DNA from: Alphaproteobacteria bacterium
GTDB lineage: Bacteria > Pseudomonadota > Alphaproteobacteria > Rhodobacterales > Rhodobacteraceae
DNA: 64,000 nucleotides
Direction of reading: 5' to 3'
NCBI GenBank assembly: GCA_030426685.1
Contig: JAUHYC010000004.1
Span: forward strand, 62,001 to 126,000
Both the position numbers and the translations under genes were made by a program. The notes beneath the pieces are model-generated. The model was not told where the DNA came from, searched no databases, and worked only from the letters and a program-made list of their open reading frames with translations. This document shows positions 1-9,998 of this stretch, piece by piece (the first letter of the stretch is position 1; each line of letters begins with the position of its first letter).

Positions 1-1
1 C

Positions 2-1426
2 TCGGATCGGGTGATCGCGGAAGCCTGGGATGCCACTTTTGCCCTGTTTGACGGCATCCCGTCCGCGGCTGACATCCAGCGCCTGTCGCAGAACGTGCCC
101 CTGCAGGAGGCCGGGCGCGTCAGCGAGGCTGAGCTGTCACTGTCCCGCGCCAACCGCTCGGTCCGGCTGTGGGCGCATGTGGTCGACCGCCTTGCCTCCG
201 GGCAGCAACCAGACCTCGATCAGATTTACAAGGTCGGGTATCTGATGCGAACCACGGCCGTCTACGGCTCGGGCAAGTTCGGCGCTGCGGATCGCGAGAA
301 AATCGCCGACCGTCCGGAAACCAGCGGCCCGTTTCAGGCCGAGATGCTTTCGGTCTACCTGACGCGTGTGTTCGTGCGCGATTTGGTGCAGCACATGGCC
401 CGTGTCAAAGGCGGTGGGCAGGCCGTGCAACTGGACCCCGAAATTGCCAAATGGCTGGGCATTGGCAATTCCACGGGGCTGGGCATGGCGCCTTTCATCG
501 TCAATCATCCGATCCTGTTCAACAACTGGATCATGGCGCGGGAAGAGGCCATTGCGAAAGTCCGGTCCATTGATAAGGCGACCGCTGGTGAAGTCGCGCA
601 GTTCCGCCAGATATTCGAGCGCAGCAAACTGTCGGTCTCGTGGTGGCGGTCCGAACACCCTATTCAGATTGAAAAGCTGGCCGCGTTAAACACGGATCTG
701 TGCGCGATTTCAGAGTATCTTGATCAAGCCGATCTGACGAAAAACCAGCCATGGAACCAACTGATCCTGTGGGCGCAAAACGCGCTCAGCGAAGAAGGGC
801 AGGAGTTGCTGGCTTCACTTATCCTGGAACCCTATGGCGAACTGGTCGACGATCTGGCCGGTGGCATGGCGGACAGCAACGCGGGCGCGCAGGTGATTGA
901 CGGCGCGATACCGGTAGGGAAAGTACGCGACCTGATCCGCGGCAGTTTCAACTGGGCGCTAGATCTGAACTGGAACGCCGCCGAGCATTGCGCCCGCGCG
1001 TGGTATGTCTCTGAAGAAAAGCTGGAACCCCGACTGGGTGAGCGGTTTGACGAGCCAATCGCGGATTACGAACAACCGCTGGCCCCTGCGCGCGACGCGG
1101 CGCTGGCCTTTCGCGCGTTGGCCGACTGGCCGGATGACACCCCCATCGCCGAGTTCTTGTTGCGACACCCTGAACACCGCCACACGGTACGACGCGCGCA
1201 GATGAGCTGCGTGGCCCCCTATGGCGAGATCCGTGACAACACCATCAGCGCCGAAGTGCTGCCCATCGACATGCTGCGCGCCAAATTGTCGTTTTTCGGT
1301 GCCACTCACTTTGATCCGCGCTCGGACCGTTGGGTGCGCATTTGCATGTATTCCGGCGCGCCTTATCCCGAGGACCTGACGGACCAAAACGCTGATCTGT
1401 GGGTCTATCCAGAGCTTGCGTCATGA
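2..1426 (+). CDS. Conserved hypothetical protein, 5'-truncated by the window edge
   Basis: The frame is open from base 2, so the GTG at base 11 in the ORF track is only the first in-window start; the real N-terminus lies upstream. The visible part (over 470 residues) is rich in Trp and acidic residues, with no signal peptide, no membrane segment and no motif I recognise. Its stop overlaps the next start by four bases (ATGA), so it is translationally coupled to the DUF3726 gene and then to an Ldh2-family dehydrogenase. That arrangement suggests a small metabolic operon, but the sequence gives no reaction. Confidence 0.75.
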   Translation, partial: SDRVIAEAWDATFALFDGIPSAADIQRLSQNVPLQEAGRVSEAELSLSRANRSVRLWAHVVDRLASGQQPDLDQIYKVGYLMRTTAVYGSGKFGAADREKIADRPETSGPFQAEMLSVYLTRVFVRDLVQHMARVKGGGQAVQLDPEIAKWLGIGNSTGLGMAPFIVNHPILFNNWIMAREEAIAKVRSIDKATAGEVAQFRQIFERSKLSVSWWRSEHPIQIEKLAALNTDLCAISEYLDQADLTKNQPWNQLILWAQNALSEEGQELLASLILEPYGELVDDLAGGMADSNAGAQVIDGAIPVGKVRDLIRGSFNWALDLNWNAAEHCARAWYVSEEKLEPRLGERFDEPIADYEQPLAPARDAALAFRALADWPDDTPIAEFLLRHPEHRHTVRRAQMSCVAPYGEIRDNTISAEVLPIDMLRAKLSFFGATHFDPRSDRWVRICMYSGAPYPEDLTDQNADLWVYPELAS

Positions 1427-2052
1427 GTTATTCCCTCAATGAGGTCGAGGCGACCGCGAAACGCGCGACACGCGGGGCCGGATATGGCTGGGGCATGGCT
1501 GAAGAGTCGGGCAGAGCCACACGCTGGCTGTGCGCGCAAGGATTGGACGGTGCATCGGAACTGGTCCGCGTTTTGGAACGGGGTTTTGCGGGTTCCGTTG
1601 CCGACCATATGCCATCCGGTGGGAACACGGACTGGACAGGAGCTCGTGACCTGTGTCCGCTGATGACCGGTGCAGCCCTGTCCGACTGGTCCGACCTGCT
1701 GCGCGCTGGTCCGATCCGGATCGAACGCCTTGCCAGGCCGATGATCTTGATTCCATTTGCCGCTTTTGCCGCGCGTTGTCTGAACACAGTTGTGACCGTC
1801 AGGTCAGGCGATTTTTCGGCTGCAACCGATGGCGCGCAGCTGGCCATTGAAAATGAATGTCCCGCGGTGGCGGCTCAGGTCCTGGTTACCGCGGGCGGTT
1901 CCCTGACCAACCCGAGCGCGCTTCAGAGTCGCGCAACGCCGGATCCGGCGGCCTGGGACATGCTCAACCGTTTTGCCCATCGCACCTATGCCCCGGCCAC
2001 CGAGGAATCCCGATTGCTGGGCGCCGGCGCAGGCCTGTCCGACAACGATTGA
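1423..2052 (+). CDS. DUF3726 family protein
   Basis: Soluble protein of 209 residues with no signal peptide. It opens with MSYSLNEVEATAKRA and a Gly-rich GAGYGWG stretch that I associate with DUF3726. The start at 1423 is preferred over the upstream alternative of the ORF track because it overlaps the previous stop as ATGA. The function is unknown. Its position between an unrecognised protein and an Ldh2-type oxidoreductase suggests a shared, probably catabolic, role; this is inference from gene order only. Confidence 0.7.
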   Translation: MSYSLNEVEATAKRATRGAGYGWGMAEESGRATRWLCAQGLDGASELVRVLERGFAGSVADHMPSGGNTDWTGARDLCPLMTGAALSDWSDLLRAGPIRIERLARPMILIPFAAFAARCLNTVVTVRSGDFSAATDGAQLAIENECPAVAAQVLVTAGGSLTNPSALQSRATPDPAAWDMLNRFAHRTYAPATEESRLLGAGAGLSDND

Positions 2053-2066
2053 TGAAAGAGACCGAC

Positions 2067-3077
2067 ATGATCGAAACCCGCACCCTCACCCTGGCAGAAA
2101 TCGAAGATCTGTCCTTCCGGGCGCTTGTGGCCGCGGGGACGAGCGCGGCCAACGCCCGGCCTCTCGCAGTCGCAACGGCAGCGACCGAGGCGGATGGTGT
2201 TGCCAGCCATGGCCTCGCCTATATCCCGATCTATTGTGAGCATGTTCAGTGCGGCAAAGTGGATGGGCAGGCCGTGCCTGTGCTGGATCAGCCGCGCCCC
2301 GGGGTCGTGACCGTAGATGCCGCAACGGGGTTTGCCCATTCAGCGATTGACGTAGGCTTTGAGGCGCTGATCCCTGCAGCACGTGACCAAGGCATCGCAG
2401 CACTGGCGATCCGCAACAGCTACAATTGCGGCGTTTTGGGCTATCACACCTATCGGCTGGCGCAGGCGGGGCTCGTGGGCCTCGGGTTTACCAACGCCCC
2501 GGCCTCCATCGCGCCGTCGGGTGGTGCACAACCGGTGGTCGGAACCAACCCGTTCTCAATCGCGGTCCCCGGTCAGGACGGCCAGCCTGCGTTGTTGATT
2601 GACCAAAGCGCCAGCACCATTGCCAAAAGCGAGGTCATGAAGCACGCGCGCGAGGGCAGGCCCATCCCCGTCGGCTGGGCGCTGGACACCGAGGGCAACC
2701 CAACCACCGACCCCAATGTTGGCCTCAAAGGGTCGATGGCCCCGTCGGGCGGGTACAAGGGCGTGGGCGTCGCCCTGCTGACCGAGGTCCTGGCCGCTGC
2801 GCTGACTGGCGCAACACTGGGCATCCACGCCTCGCCATTTTCGGGCACCGCAGGTGGTCCGCCGAAAACCGGTCAGTTCTTTGTCGCGATAGATCCATCG
2901 GCCACGGCTGGTGACGCGTTCGCGGTGTCAATTGCGAACCTTGTCGATGCGATCAGGTCTCAGGACGGGGCGCACTTGCCGGGCGACGGCCGCGGCGCAC
3001 ACCGCCTTGCCGCTGCCAGGGAGGGCGTAGCCGTCAACACCGCCACGCTGGCAAAGATCGAGGCATTACTCGCCTGA
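2067..3077 (+). CDS. Malate/L-lactate/ureidoglycolate dehydrogenase family (Ldh2) oxidoreductase
   Basis: NAD(P)-dependent 2-hydroxy/2-oxo acid or imine oxidoreductase of the Ldh2 family, about 336 residues, the usual length. The family catalytic histidine appears in VASHGLAY, and the Gly-rich GYKGVG stretch near residue 230 is typical. The start at 2067 has an AAAGAG-like ribosome site; an in-frame ATG at 2052 overlaps the previous stop (TGATG) and would add five residues. Relatives reduce or oxidise malate, sulfolactate, ureidoglycolate or cyclic imines such as pyrroline-2-carboxylate. The substrate cannot be told from sequence, and the DUF3726 neighbour does not settle it. Confidence 0.85.
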   Translation: MIETRTLTLAEIEDLSFRALVAAGTSAANARPLAVATAATEADGVASHGLAYIPIYCEHVQCGKVDGQAVPVLDQPRPGVVTVDAATGFAHSAIDVGFEALIPAARDQGIAALAIRNSYNCGVLGYHTYRLAQAGLVGLGFTNAPASIAPSGGAQPVVGTNPFSIAVPGQDGQPALLIDQSASTIAKSEVMKHAREGRPIPVGWALDTEGNPTTDPNVGLKGSMAPSGGYKGVGVALLTEVLAAALTGATLGIHASPFSGTAGGPPKTGQFFVAIDPSATAGDAFAVSIANLVDAIRSQDGAHLPGDGRGAHRLAAAREGVAVNTATLAKIEALLA

Positions 3078-3095
3078 TCAGGTCTCGGAGCACAA

Positions 3096-3122
3096 CAAAA
3101 AGCCGCCCCGTCGGAACGGCGG
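3096..3122 (-). terminator. Rho-independent terminator of tRNA-Thr
   Basis: Read on the minus strand, a GC-rich hairpin (arms CCG..CCGT / ACGG..CGG with a small bulge and tetraloop) is followed by five T residues, 27 bases past the tRNA 3' end. It may also serve the converging dehydrogenase transcript. Confidence 0.6.
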
Positions 3123-3148
3123 GCAATTGATTGGCTAATATGTTTGGA

Positions 3149-3223
<75 letters not shown>

Positions 3224-3306
3224 GCTGTGGGCGGGTGATTAGACTCAAACGAAACGCGGCGCAAGGGTGTCTGGACGGTTTTTTTCCACTCCTGTAGAGA
3301 AAGACA

Positions 3307-3462
3307 ATGGCAGAGAAAAATTCACCCAAAAAACATGGCAAATCCGGGGAAACGCGCGAAGACCGCTTGAAGGCGGCGCTGAAAGCGAACATGGCGCGGC
3401 GCAAGGCGCAGGCCAAGGCGCGGGCGGTTTCCGGGGACAAGGCCGATAAGGACGAGGGATAA
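3307..3462 (+). CDS. Small conserved basic protein upstream of murA
   Basis: Encodes 51 residues starting MAEKNSPKK, strongly basic (Lys/Arg/Ala-rich) with an acidic C-terminal tail and no hydrophobic segment. It ends six bases before murA and so is probably co-transcribed with it. Small basic ORFs sit at this position in other Rhodobacterales as I recall, which favours a real gene over chance. No function is known. It is listed in the track only in another frame. Confidence 0.65.
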   Translation: MAEKNSPKKHGKSGETREDRLKAALKANMARRKAQAKARAVSGDKADKDEG

Positions 3463-3468
3463 GAGCAG

Positions 3469-4737
3469 ATGGATTCGATTCTGGTGACGGGCAACGGGCC
3501 GCTTTCCGGTCAGATACCGATTGCGGGGGCCAAGAATGCGTGTCTGACGCTGATGCCGGCCACGCTTCTCAGCGAAGAACCGCTGACGCTGACCAATGCG
3601 CCGCGGCTCAGTGACATCAAGACCATGACAGAGCTGCTGCAGTCATTGGGGGCCGAAGTGTCGTCGTTGCAGGAAGGTCAGGTGCTGGCGATGTCGAGCC
3701 ACGATCTGACCAGCCACACCGCCGATTATGAAATCGTGCGCAAGATGCGGGCCTCGAATCTGGTGCTGGGACCGATGCTGGCGCGTCTAGGTCAAGCGGT
3801 TGTATCGCTACCCGGTGGCTGTGCCATCGGGGCACGGCCCATGGATTTGCATGTCGAAGGTCTCGAGGCGCTGGGCGCCGAAATCGACTTGAAAGACGGC
3901 TATCTGCACGCCAAAGCCCCCGGCGGTCTGAAAGGCGCCGTGCATGAGATGCGCTTTGCCTCGGTCGGGGCGACCGAGAATATCGTCATGGCTGCCACGC
4001 TGGCCAAGGGCACGACGGTTCTGAAAAACGCGGCTCGCGAGCCCGAGATCGTTGATCTGGTCGAATGCCTGCGCAAGATGGGCGCGCAGATTTCGGGCGA
4101 GGGGAGCTCGACCATCGAAATTCAGGGCGTTGACCGGCTGCACGGTGCCACCCATCAGGTGGTGACTGACCGGATTGAGCTGGGCACCTATATGCTGGCC
4201 CCGGCGATCTGCGGTGGCGAGGTTGAACTGCTGGGTGGTCGGATGCGACTGGTGGACTCCTTCGCGGCCAAGCTGGATGCGGCGGGGATTGATGTGACAG
4301 AAACCGAGAAGGGCCTGAAAGTGGCTCGCAAGAACGGGCGGGTACGATCGGTCGATGTGGTCACTGAACCGTTCCCCGGTTTCCCCACCGACCTGCAGGC
4401 ACAAATGATGGCGTTGATGTGCACGGCCGAGGGCACCTCGGTTCTGGAAGAGCGCATATTCGAGAATCGGTTTATGCACGCCCCCGAACTGGTGCGTATG
4501 GGTGCAAATATCGAGGTGCATGGCGGCACCGCGACCGTAACCGGGGTCGAGCGTCTGAAAGGCGCCCCGGTTATGGCCACCGATCTGCGGGCCTCGGTTT
4601 CGTTGATCCTTGCAGGTCTGGCGGCGGAAGGCGAGACGACGGTGAGCCGGGTTTACCATCTCGACCGCGGGTATGAGCATGTGGTGCGCAAGCTGGAAGG
4701 CGTCGGCGCAAAGATTGAACGGATTAAGGGCCAATGA
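3469..4737 (+). CDS. murA: UDP-N-acetylglucosamine 1-carboxyvinyltransferase MurA
   Basis: First committed step of peptidoglycan synthesis in the cytoplasm: transfer of enolpyruvate from phosphoenolpyruvate to UDP-GlcNAc. The 422-residue length and EPSP-synthase-like double domain fit the family. The N-terminal GAKNACL motif holds the conserved Lys, and the active-site loop GGCAIGARP retains the Cys that fosfomycin alkylates, so the enzyme should be fosfomycin-sensitive at target level. It heads an operon with DUF2948 (4-base overlap). Confidence 0.98.
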   Translation: MDSILVTGNGPLSGQIPIAGAKNACLTLMPATLLSEEPLTLTNAPRLSDIKTMTELLQSLGAEVSSLQEGQVLAMSSHDLTSHTADYEIVRKMRASNLVLGPMLARLGQAVVSLPGGCAIGARPMDLHVEGLEALGAEIDLKDGYLHAKAPGGLKGAVHEMRFASVGATENIVMAATLAKGTTVLKNAAREPEIVDLVECLRKMGAQISGEGSSTIEIQGVDRLHGATHQVVTDRIELGTYMLAPAICGGEVELLGGRMRLVDSFAAKLDAAGIDVTETEKGLKVARKNGRVRSVDVVTEPFPGFPTDLQAQMMALMCTAEGTSVLEERIFENRFMHAPELVRMGANIEVHGGTATVTGVERLKGAPVMATDLRASVSLILAGLAAEGETTVSRVYHLDRGYEHVVRKLEGVGAKIERIKGQ

Positions 4738-5210
4738 CAGACGCGAGCTTCAAAGACGGGCGCGAAGCGCCGCTGAATCTGGGTGCAGTGGATGCCGATG
4801 ACCTGCAGGTGATCGCCACATTGACGCAGGACGCCGTGTTCCCGGTGACCGAGATGACATGGCAGCCCAGGCAACGCCGCTTTGCGTTGCTCCTCAACCG
4901 GTTCCGGTGGGAGGACAAGGACGCCGCCACCCGCCGCAATCGCGCGTTCGAGCGGGTGCAGGCGGTGCTGGTGTTCGATTCGGTCCTGTCCGTGGCCAGT
5001 CAGGGCGTTGATCGCAGCGACAAGGACATGATCCTGTCCTTGCTGTCGATTGAGTTTGAACCCGGTGATGATGGTGCGGGTCAGGTGCTGCTGACGCTTG
5101 CGGGTGACGGTGCAATCCGTCTTTCGGTTGAGGCTCTGGATGCCACGCTCAAGGATGTCACGCGTCCCTACATGGCTCCTTCAGGCCAAGCACCGCACCA
5201 TCCCGAGTGA
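4734..5210 (+). CDS. DUF2948 family protein
   Basis: Protein of 158 residues, soluble, beginning [24 protein letters not shown], which is characteristic of the alphaproteobacterial DUF2948 family. It overlaps murA by four bases and the downstream GNAT by four, so the three are translationally coupled. The murA-DUF2948-hisD order is common in Rhodobacterales. Its function is unknown. Conservation of the neighbourhood suggests a housekeeping role, which is inference. Confidence 0.88.
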   Translation: MTDASFKDGREAPLNLGAVDADDLQVIATLTQDAVFPVTEMTWQPRQRRFALLLNRFRWEDKDAATRRNRAFERVQAVLVFDSVLSVASQGVDRSDKDMILSLLSIEFEPGDDGAGQVLLTLAGDGAIRLSVEALDATLKDVTRPYMAPSGQAPHHPE

Positions 5211-5725
5211 ACAACAAACGCGGCATAGCGCAGGCGTTTGGCAATACGCCGAAAGGTGTCGCCTTGCGACCGGCAAGGGTGTTCGATGTTTTCGGGATGA
5301 GCCGTGTCCTGATCCGTTCGATCACCCATCTGTGTGAAGCGGATCATGAAAATGATCCTCAAAAACTGGCGGATTGGACGGCGGACAAGGATCCGGCAAG
5401 CCTTCGCGGTTGGATCCAATCGGGGGCCAATCTCTGGGTCGCGGAACAGGACGGGCAGATCGCTGCGGTGGGTGGTATACGTGCGGCTGAAATCACGCTG
5501 CTCTATATCGATCCCGATCGTACCGGCAGCGGCATTGGCCGCGCATTGCTGCATCAGCTGGAACATGAGATTGCTGCTGCCGGATTTGCCGAAGCCAGCC
5601 TCGAAGCGACACGCACGGCGCAGGAATTCTACAAAAGGAACGGATGGACAGCCACAGGCCGTTGCGCTGAGCGCGGCGAGGTGACCTGCTTGGCCATGCA
5701 TAAATCGCTGCACCCGCTGGTCTGA
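5207..5725 (+). CDS. GNAT family N-acetyltransferase
   Basis: Protein of 172 residues starting at a GTG that overlaps the DUF2948 stop (GTGA). The GNAT core is clear: an acetyl-CoA binding RTGSGIGRALL motif near residue 108 (consensus R/Q-x-x-G-x-G/A), preceded by the beta-4 strand ITLLYIDP. The acceptor substrate is unknown. It sits between DUF2948 and hisD, where many relatives have no gene, so it may be a lineage-specific insertion into the operon. Confidence 0.9.
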   Translation: MNNKRGIAQAFGNTPKGVALRPARVFDVFGMSRVLIRSITHLCEADHENDPQKLADWTADKDPASLRGWIQSGANLWVAEQDGQIAAVGGIRAAEITLLYIDPDRTGSGIGRALLHQLEHEIAAAGFAEASLEATRTAQEFYKRNGWTATGRCAERGEVTCLAMHKSLHPLV

Positions 5726-5785
5726 GGGTTGAGACCACCTTGCGCGGGCGATAAGACCCGTTGAAACGCCCCCGGAGTATCTGAC

Positions 5786-7087
5786 ATGCCCGTTTTCCTT
5801 GATACCACATCCGCCGATTTCGAATCCGCGTTCCAGACGCTGCTGTCCGCCAAGCGCGAAGACAGCCCTGACGTAGATGCGGTTGTGGCGCAAATCATCG
5901 AAGATGTTCGGGCGCGCGGGGATGCGGCGGTGATTGAATTGACCACCAGGTTCGACCGGCTTGAGTTAACACCCAAGACCATGGCCTTCAGCGCCGATGA
6001 GATTGAGGCAGCGGTCAGCCAGGTCTCGGACGCGGATCGCGCGGCGCTGGAACTGGCCGCAGACCGCATCCGCACCTATCATGCGCGGCAAATGCCCGCT
6101 GATCAGGAATGGACGGATGAGGCAGGCGCGACGCTTGGCTGGCGCTGGTCTGCGGTGTCGGCGGCGGGACTTTACGTGCCCGGCGGGCTGGCCTCTTACC
6201 CATCCTCGGTTCTGATGAACGCGATCCCGGCCAAGGTTGCGGGTGTCGAACGCCTGACCATTGCCGTGCCCACACCAGACGGGCAGGTAAACCCGCTGGT
6301 CCTGTTGGCCGCGCAGCTCGCGGGTGTGGATGAGATCTATCGCATCGGCGGTGCGCAGGCGATTGCAGCACTGGCCTATGGCACCGAAACCATCGCGCCG
6401 GTCGACAAGATCACCGGGCCGGGCAACGCCTTTGTCGCCGCTGCCAAGCGCCGCGTTTTCGGCAAGGTGGGGATCGACATGATTGCGGGCCCGTCCGAGA
6501 TTCTGGTGATCGCCGACAGGGACAATGACCCGGACTGGATCGCGCTGGACCTGCTCAGCCAGGCCGAACATGACGAAAGCGCTCAATCCATCTTGATCAC
6601 AGACGACGCCGCCTTTGGTCAGGCCGTGGCGCAAGCTGTCGACAAACGCCTCGAAACCCTGCAGCGCCGTGCCATTGCCGGGCCAAGCTGGCGCGACTTT
6701 GGTGCCGTGATCACTGTGCGCGATCTGGACGAGGCCGCCGCCCTGTCCAATCGCATCGCGCCTGAACATCTGGAGCTTTGCGTATCCAACCCGTTGAGCC
6801 TGAGCAAAAAGACGATCCACGCAGGCGCGATCTTTCTGGGCCAGTATACGCCCGAAGCCATCGGCGATTATGTCGGGGGGCCCAACCATGTGCTGCCCAC
6901 CGCGCGATCGGCCCGCTTTTCCTCGGGCCTCAGCGTGATGGATTTCCTCAAACGCACCACGCTCAGCCAGATGACGCCCGAAGCCTTGCGCGCCATCGGC
7001 CCCGCAGCCGAGAAACTGGCGCAATCCGAAAGCCTCGAGGCGCACGGTCTGTCGGTCAGTGCGCGCCTGTCGCGGCTGAACGACTGA
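5786..7087 (+). CDS. hisD: Histidinol dehydrogenase HisD
   Basis: Catalyses the last two steps of histidine synthesis, oxidising L-histidinol to L-histidine with two NAD+. The 433-residue length matches the family. Seen motifs: SQAEHDE with zinc-ligand Gln and His, RIAPEHLEL with the catalytic Glu-His pair, and GGPNHVLPT. The start at 5786 follows a GGAGTA ribosome site. It lies between the GNAT and UPF0262 in the usual Rhodobacterales order. The long antisense ORFs across it are shadows. Confidence 0.98.
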   Translation: MPVFLDTTSADFESAFQTLLSAKREDSPDVDAVVAQIIEDVRARGDAAVIELTTRFDRLELTPKTMAFSADEIEAAVSQVSDADRAALELAADRIRTYHARQMPADQEWTDEAGATLGWRWSAVSAAGLYVPGGLASYPSSVLMNAIPAKVAGVERLTIAVPTPDGQVNPLVLLAAQLAGVDEIYRIGGAQAIAALAYGTETIAPVDKITGPGNAFVAAAKRRVFGKVGIDMIAGPSEILVIADRDNDPDWIALDLLSQAEHDESAQSILITDDAAFGQAVAQAVDKRLETLQRRAIAGPSWRDFGAVITVRDLDEAAALSNRIAPEHLELCVSNPLSLSKKTIHAGAIFLGQYTPEAIGDYVGGPNHVLPTARSARFSSGLSVMDFLKRTTLSQMTPEALRAIGPAAEKLAQSESLEAHGLSVSARLSRLND

Positions 7088-7173
7088 AACTCTGCCACGA
7101 CAGGTGATCTGCGCGTTGCCCATAGGGGCCGCTTGCGTTAGGTCTGTCGTGATCTGAACGGACCACAAGAAAA

Positions 7174-7653
7174 ATGACCCGCATTTCGCATATCGAACTG
7201 GACGACCGAAACCTGCCCCCGCCGACTCCCGAGATCGAGCAGGAGCGCAAGGTCGCCATTTATGATCTGCTCGAGGAAAACTCGTTCACGCTGCCGCAGC
7301 GGGATGATCGGGCCATCCCCGACGGCCCCTATCACCTGAACCTGTCGATCCGCGATAAACGGCTGGTCTTTGATATCGAAACCGAAGCTGCCGAAAAGGC
7401 GGCCGAGTTTCATCTTTCGCTGGGCCCGTTCCGGCAGGTGGTCAAGGATTACTTCCAGATTTGCGAAAGCTATTTCGCTGCGGTCAAGACCCTGCCGCCC
7501 AGCCAGATCGAAACCATCGACATGGCCCGGCGCGGCATCCACAACGAAGGCAGCCGAGTCTTGCAGGAACGGCTGGAAGGTAAGGCAGATATCGACACCG
7601 ACACCGCCCGCCGCCTGTTCACGCTGATCTGCGTGCTGCATTTCGGGGGCTGA
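7174..7653 (+). CDS. UPF0262 family protein
   Basis: Protein of 159 residues of the alphaproteobacterial UPF0262 family, recognised by its MTRISHIELDDR start and the VAIYDLLEENSF stretch. It is soluble with no catalytic motif that I can name. It ends three bases before the phosphatase start, so the two are co-transcribed. The UPF0262-phosphatase-infA order is conserved in Rhodobacterales, which hints at a housekeeping role. The function is not known. Confidence 0.92.
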   Translation: MTRISHIELDDRNLPPPTPEIEQERKVAIYDLLEENSFTLPQRDDRAIPDGPYHLNLSIRDKRLVFDIETEAAEKAAEFHLSLGPFRQVVKDYFQICESYFAAVKTLPPSQIETIDMARRGIHNEGSRVLQERLEGKADIDTDTARRLFTLICVLHFGG

Positions 7654-7656
7654 CGG

Positions 7657-8109
7657 GTGAAGCCTCTGCCGCAGTCGATCCTGTTCTGCTGTGACCACAA
7701 CTCGGTCAGGTCGCCCATGGCCGAAGGCATCATGAAGAAATTCTATGGCACCGGTACCTATGTGCAATCTGCCGGTGTGCATAATGACCTTGAGATTGAC
7801 GGGTTCTGCATCGCCGCCTGCAAGGAGATCGATGTCGAGCTTTCGCGCCATCGCTCACGCTCGTTCGACGAAATGGAGGAATGGGGCGATGACCTCAGCT
7901 CCTTCGATCTGATCGTGGCGCTGTCACCCGCCAGCCAGCGAAAGGCGCTGGAGCTGACCCGGTTTTTTCACCTCGATGTCGATTATTGGCCAATAATGGA
8001 CCCCACCGGGTTGGGCGAGACGCGCGAGGAAAAGCTACATCACTACCGTCAGACCCGCGATCAGATCATCAAGCACCTAAAGGATTGTTGGGGCGAACCC
8101 AGGGAGTGA
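7657..8109 (+). CDS. Low-molecular-weight protein-tyrosine-phosphatase-like protein
   Basis: Small cytoplasmic phosphatase of 150 residues. The N-terminal P-loop CDHNSVR matches the C-x5-R signature, and MDPTG provides the DP general-acid motif, so the active site looks intact. It starts at GTG 7657, three bases after UPF0262. Its C-terminus HLKDCWGEPRE is of special interest because a diverged copy of the same tail occurs at 9999-10076, beyond the next gene. In relatives infA usually follows directly; here infA is 17.7 kb away. Confidence 0.92.
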   Translation: MKPLPQSILFCCDHNSVRSPMAEGIMKKFYGTGTYVQSAGVHNDLEIDGFCIAACKEIDVELSRHRSRSFDEMEEWGDDLSSFDLIVALSPASQRKALELTRFFHLDVDYWPIMDPTGLGETREEKLHHYRQTRDQIIKHLKDCWGEPRE

Positions 8110-8165
8110 CCACAAAAAACTTTCAACACCAATAAGATCAGCGATCTGCTGCCCCGACAGAAGAC

Positions 8166-9926
8166 GTGACCCGCATGGTGAACAGGGGCGGAAATTGGCT
8201 GGGGAGAGAATGGGATTTGTCCCTGACTTTGGCGATCAAAGCTGGTACAAAATATCAAGATCAAAGGTGCTTTAGACGCATGCGAGCAGTCAAACGAAAG
8301 ATACGCGGAGAACGCAACGTTGTTGCAGACCCCGGTTACCCCACCATGGGTTCAAGACACTATTTTGAGCGCCTCCCAGAACTTCATTCCGAAATTCAGC
8401 CGCGGGCATATTTTGAGATTGGCACAGAAAGCGGCGCCAGCCTGAGCATGGCACGTTGCCCTTCAGTTGCCGTTGACCCGGCCTTCGATCTCAAGCCGGG
8501 TGCGCTTGCGGGTAAGTCCATCATTCATCTGTTCCAGCAGACCAGCGATGATTTCTTTGCGTCTGATGCATTGGATCAGCTGGGGCTAACCTTCGATCTC
8601 GCGTTCTTGGACGGAATGCACCTTTTTGAATTTCTGTTGCGAGATTTCATAAACACGGAACCCCGCATGTCGCGCAATGGCATAATTGTGCTTCATGATT
8701 GCGTGCCGTGGAACAGCCAGGTCGCTGAACGCACCTGGGACAAGAGCAAAACCGTCAGCTGGACGGGCGACGTTTGGAAGCTCATTCCCATTTTGCTTGA
8801 GTGGCGGCCGGATTTGGATGTGCAAGTGATGCCTTGTACGCCCACGGGTCTGGTGGAAATCCGCAACCTAGACCCGGACAACAATGTTCTGACCAAGGCC
8901 TACGACGAGATCGTCGCTCGGTATATTGATCTGACGCTCGATTCCTTCGGATTGGCGAAGTTCTGTGATATGTGCAAGTTGCCTCCGGCTAAAGGTCAGG
9001 TGTCAGAGGAAAAATCCCGTCTGCTTGCGATCAAGTCGTCGGCACCTGATGCCAAGGAAAGGGACCACTGGGGCGATTTCCATTTCGCGACGGGTCTCGC
9101 GCAGGCGATCGAAGCAAATTCCGGTGGACGTTGGCGGACGCGGGTGGATACGCGTGACGCATGGACCACTCCGTCCGAGGGCGATCAGGTTGATTTGGTA
9201 TTACGTGGGCACAAAGCTTACCAACCTCAGGACAGCACACCTTGTCTGATGTGGCATATCTACCCCGGAAAACCGCCGCTGCAGCAGCAAGAGATTGATT
9301 TGATGGATGATCTCTTTGTCGCATCGCCCGAATTGGCGCATCAATATCAGGCATCGTTTTTGCCGCAGGCGTTCGATGCGGCCATTATGTATCCACCGAA
9401 ATCAGACGCTCCGAGGACCGGTTTAATCTTCGTGGGCAACAACCATTTCGCAAAGGGAAAACTACGTCCGATCGTGCAGATGGCCTACGACGCGCAAGTT
9501 CCTATCAAGATTTGGGGCCGAGATTGGGACGATACACCCGCGCAGCCTGACGTGGTTGCGCCTTTGATCAGGAATGAAAACCTGGGAGAGCTTTATCGCA
9601 GTGCCAGTATCGTATTGTGCGATCACAACAAAGGCATGGCGCGCGCTGGATTCCTGTCGAACCGAATTTTCGACGCTTTGGCCTGTGCGGCTCCGGTGAT
9701 CAGCGATCCGATCGACATACCGGAACGGTTCGCGCCGTTTGTGAAAACAGCAGGCACGCCTCAGGAATTTGCCAAAGCCGTCGAAGAGATCAAAGGCGAA
9801 AGTCCAGAAATGCGGGCAGATCGACATGCCTTCGCTGTTGAATTGGCCAAGGATGAAAGCTTTAGCGCAAGGGCAAAAAAAATCATCGCGCACGCGGATA
9901 AGGCGCTGGCAGCAAGAGCGCAATAG
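8166..9926 (+). CDS. Fused class I methyltransferase-like / CgeB-type glycosyltransferase
   Basis: Protein of up to 586 residues with two modules. Residues about 80-260 look like a SAM-dependent methyltransferase (YFEIGTESGAS glycine motif; FLDGMH and VLHDC further on). Residues about 380-580 look like a GT4/CgeB-type glycosyltransferase: IWGRDWDD, then NENLGELYRSASIVL and the sugar-nucleotide end FDALACAAPVISD. The start is uncertain: GTG 8166, ATG 8175 or ATG 8280 are all possible. It is inserted directly after the phosphatase and before a fossil copy of the phosphatase tail. It probably modifies a surface polysaccharide. Its upstream codon use is less GC-rich than its neighbours. Confidence 0.75.
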   Translation: MTRMVNRGGNWLGREWDLSLTLAIKAGTKYQDQRCFRRMRAVKRKIRGERNVVADPGYPTMGSRHYFERLPELHSEIQPRAYFEIGTESGASLSMARCPSVAVDPAFDLKPGALAGKSIIHLFQQTSDDFFASDALDQLGLTFDLAFLDGMHLFEFLLRDFINTEPRMSRNGIIVLHDCVPWNSQVAERTWDKSKTVSWTGDVWKLIPILLEWRPDLDVQVMPCTPTGLVEIRNLDPDNNVLTKAYDEIVARYIDLTLDSFGLAKFCDMCKLPPAKGQVSEEKSRLLAIKSSAPDAKERDHWGDFHFATGLAQAIEANSGGRWRTRVDTRDAWTTPSEGDQVDLVLRGHKAYQPQDSTPCLMWHIYPGKPPLQQQEIDLMDDLFVASPELAHQYQASFLPQAFDAAIMYPPKSDAPRTGLIFVGNNHFAKGKLRPIVQMAYDAQVPIKIWGRDWDDTPAQPDVVAPLIRNENLGELYRSASIVLCDHNKGMARAGFLSNRIFDALACAAPVISDPIDIPERFAPFVKTAGTPQEFAKAVEEIKGESPEMRADRHAFAVELAKDESFSARAKKIIAHADKALAARAQ

Positions 9927-9998
9927 CGTCTGAGTGCACCTTTCAAATTCGGATAGAAGTCAATTTCAATCGCAGGCAGTTGATCGCATCACCAGGAT

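Noticed and set aside
3808-4734. 308-codon minus-strand ORF across murA
   Set aside because: Composition typical of an antisense shadow, and murA is certain on the other strand.
5966-7168. 400-codon minus-strand ORF across hisD
   Set aside because: Complement of the hisD reading frame with no family resemblance; hisD on the plus strand has all catalytic motifs.
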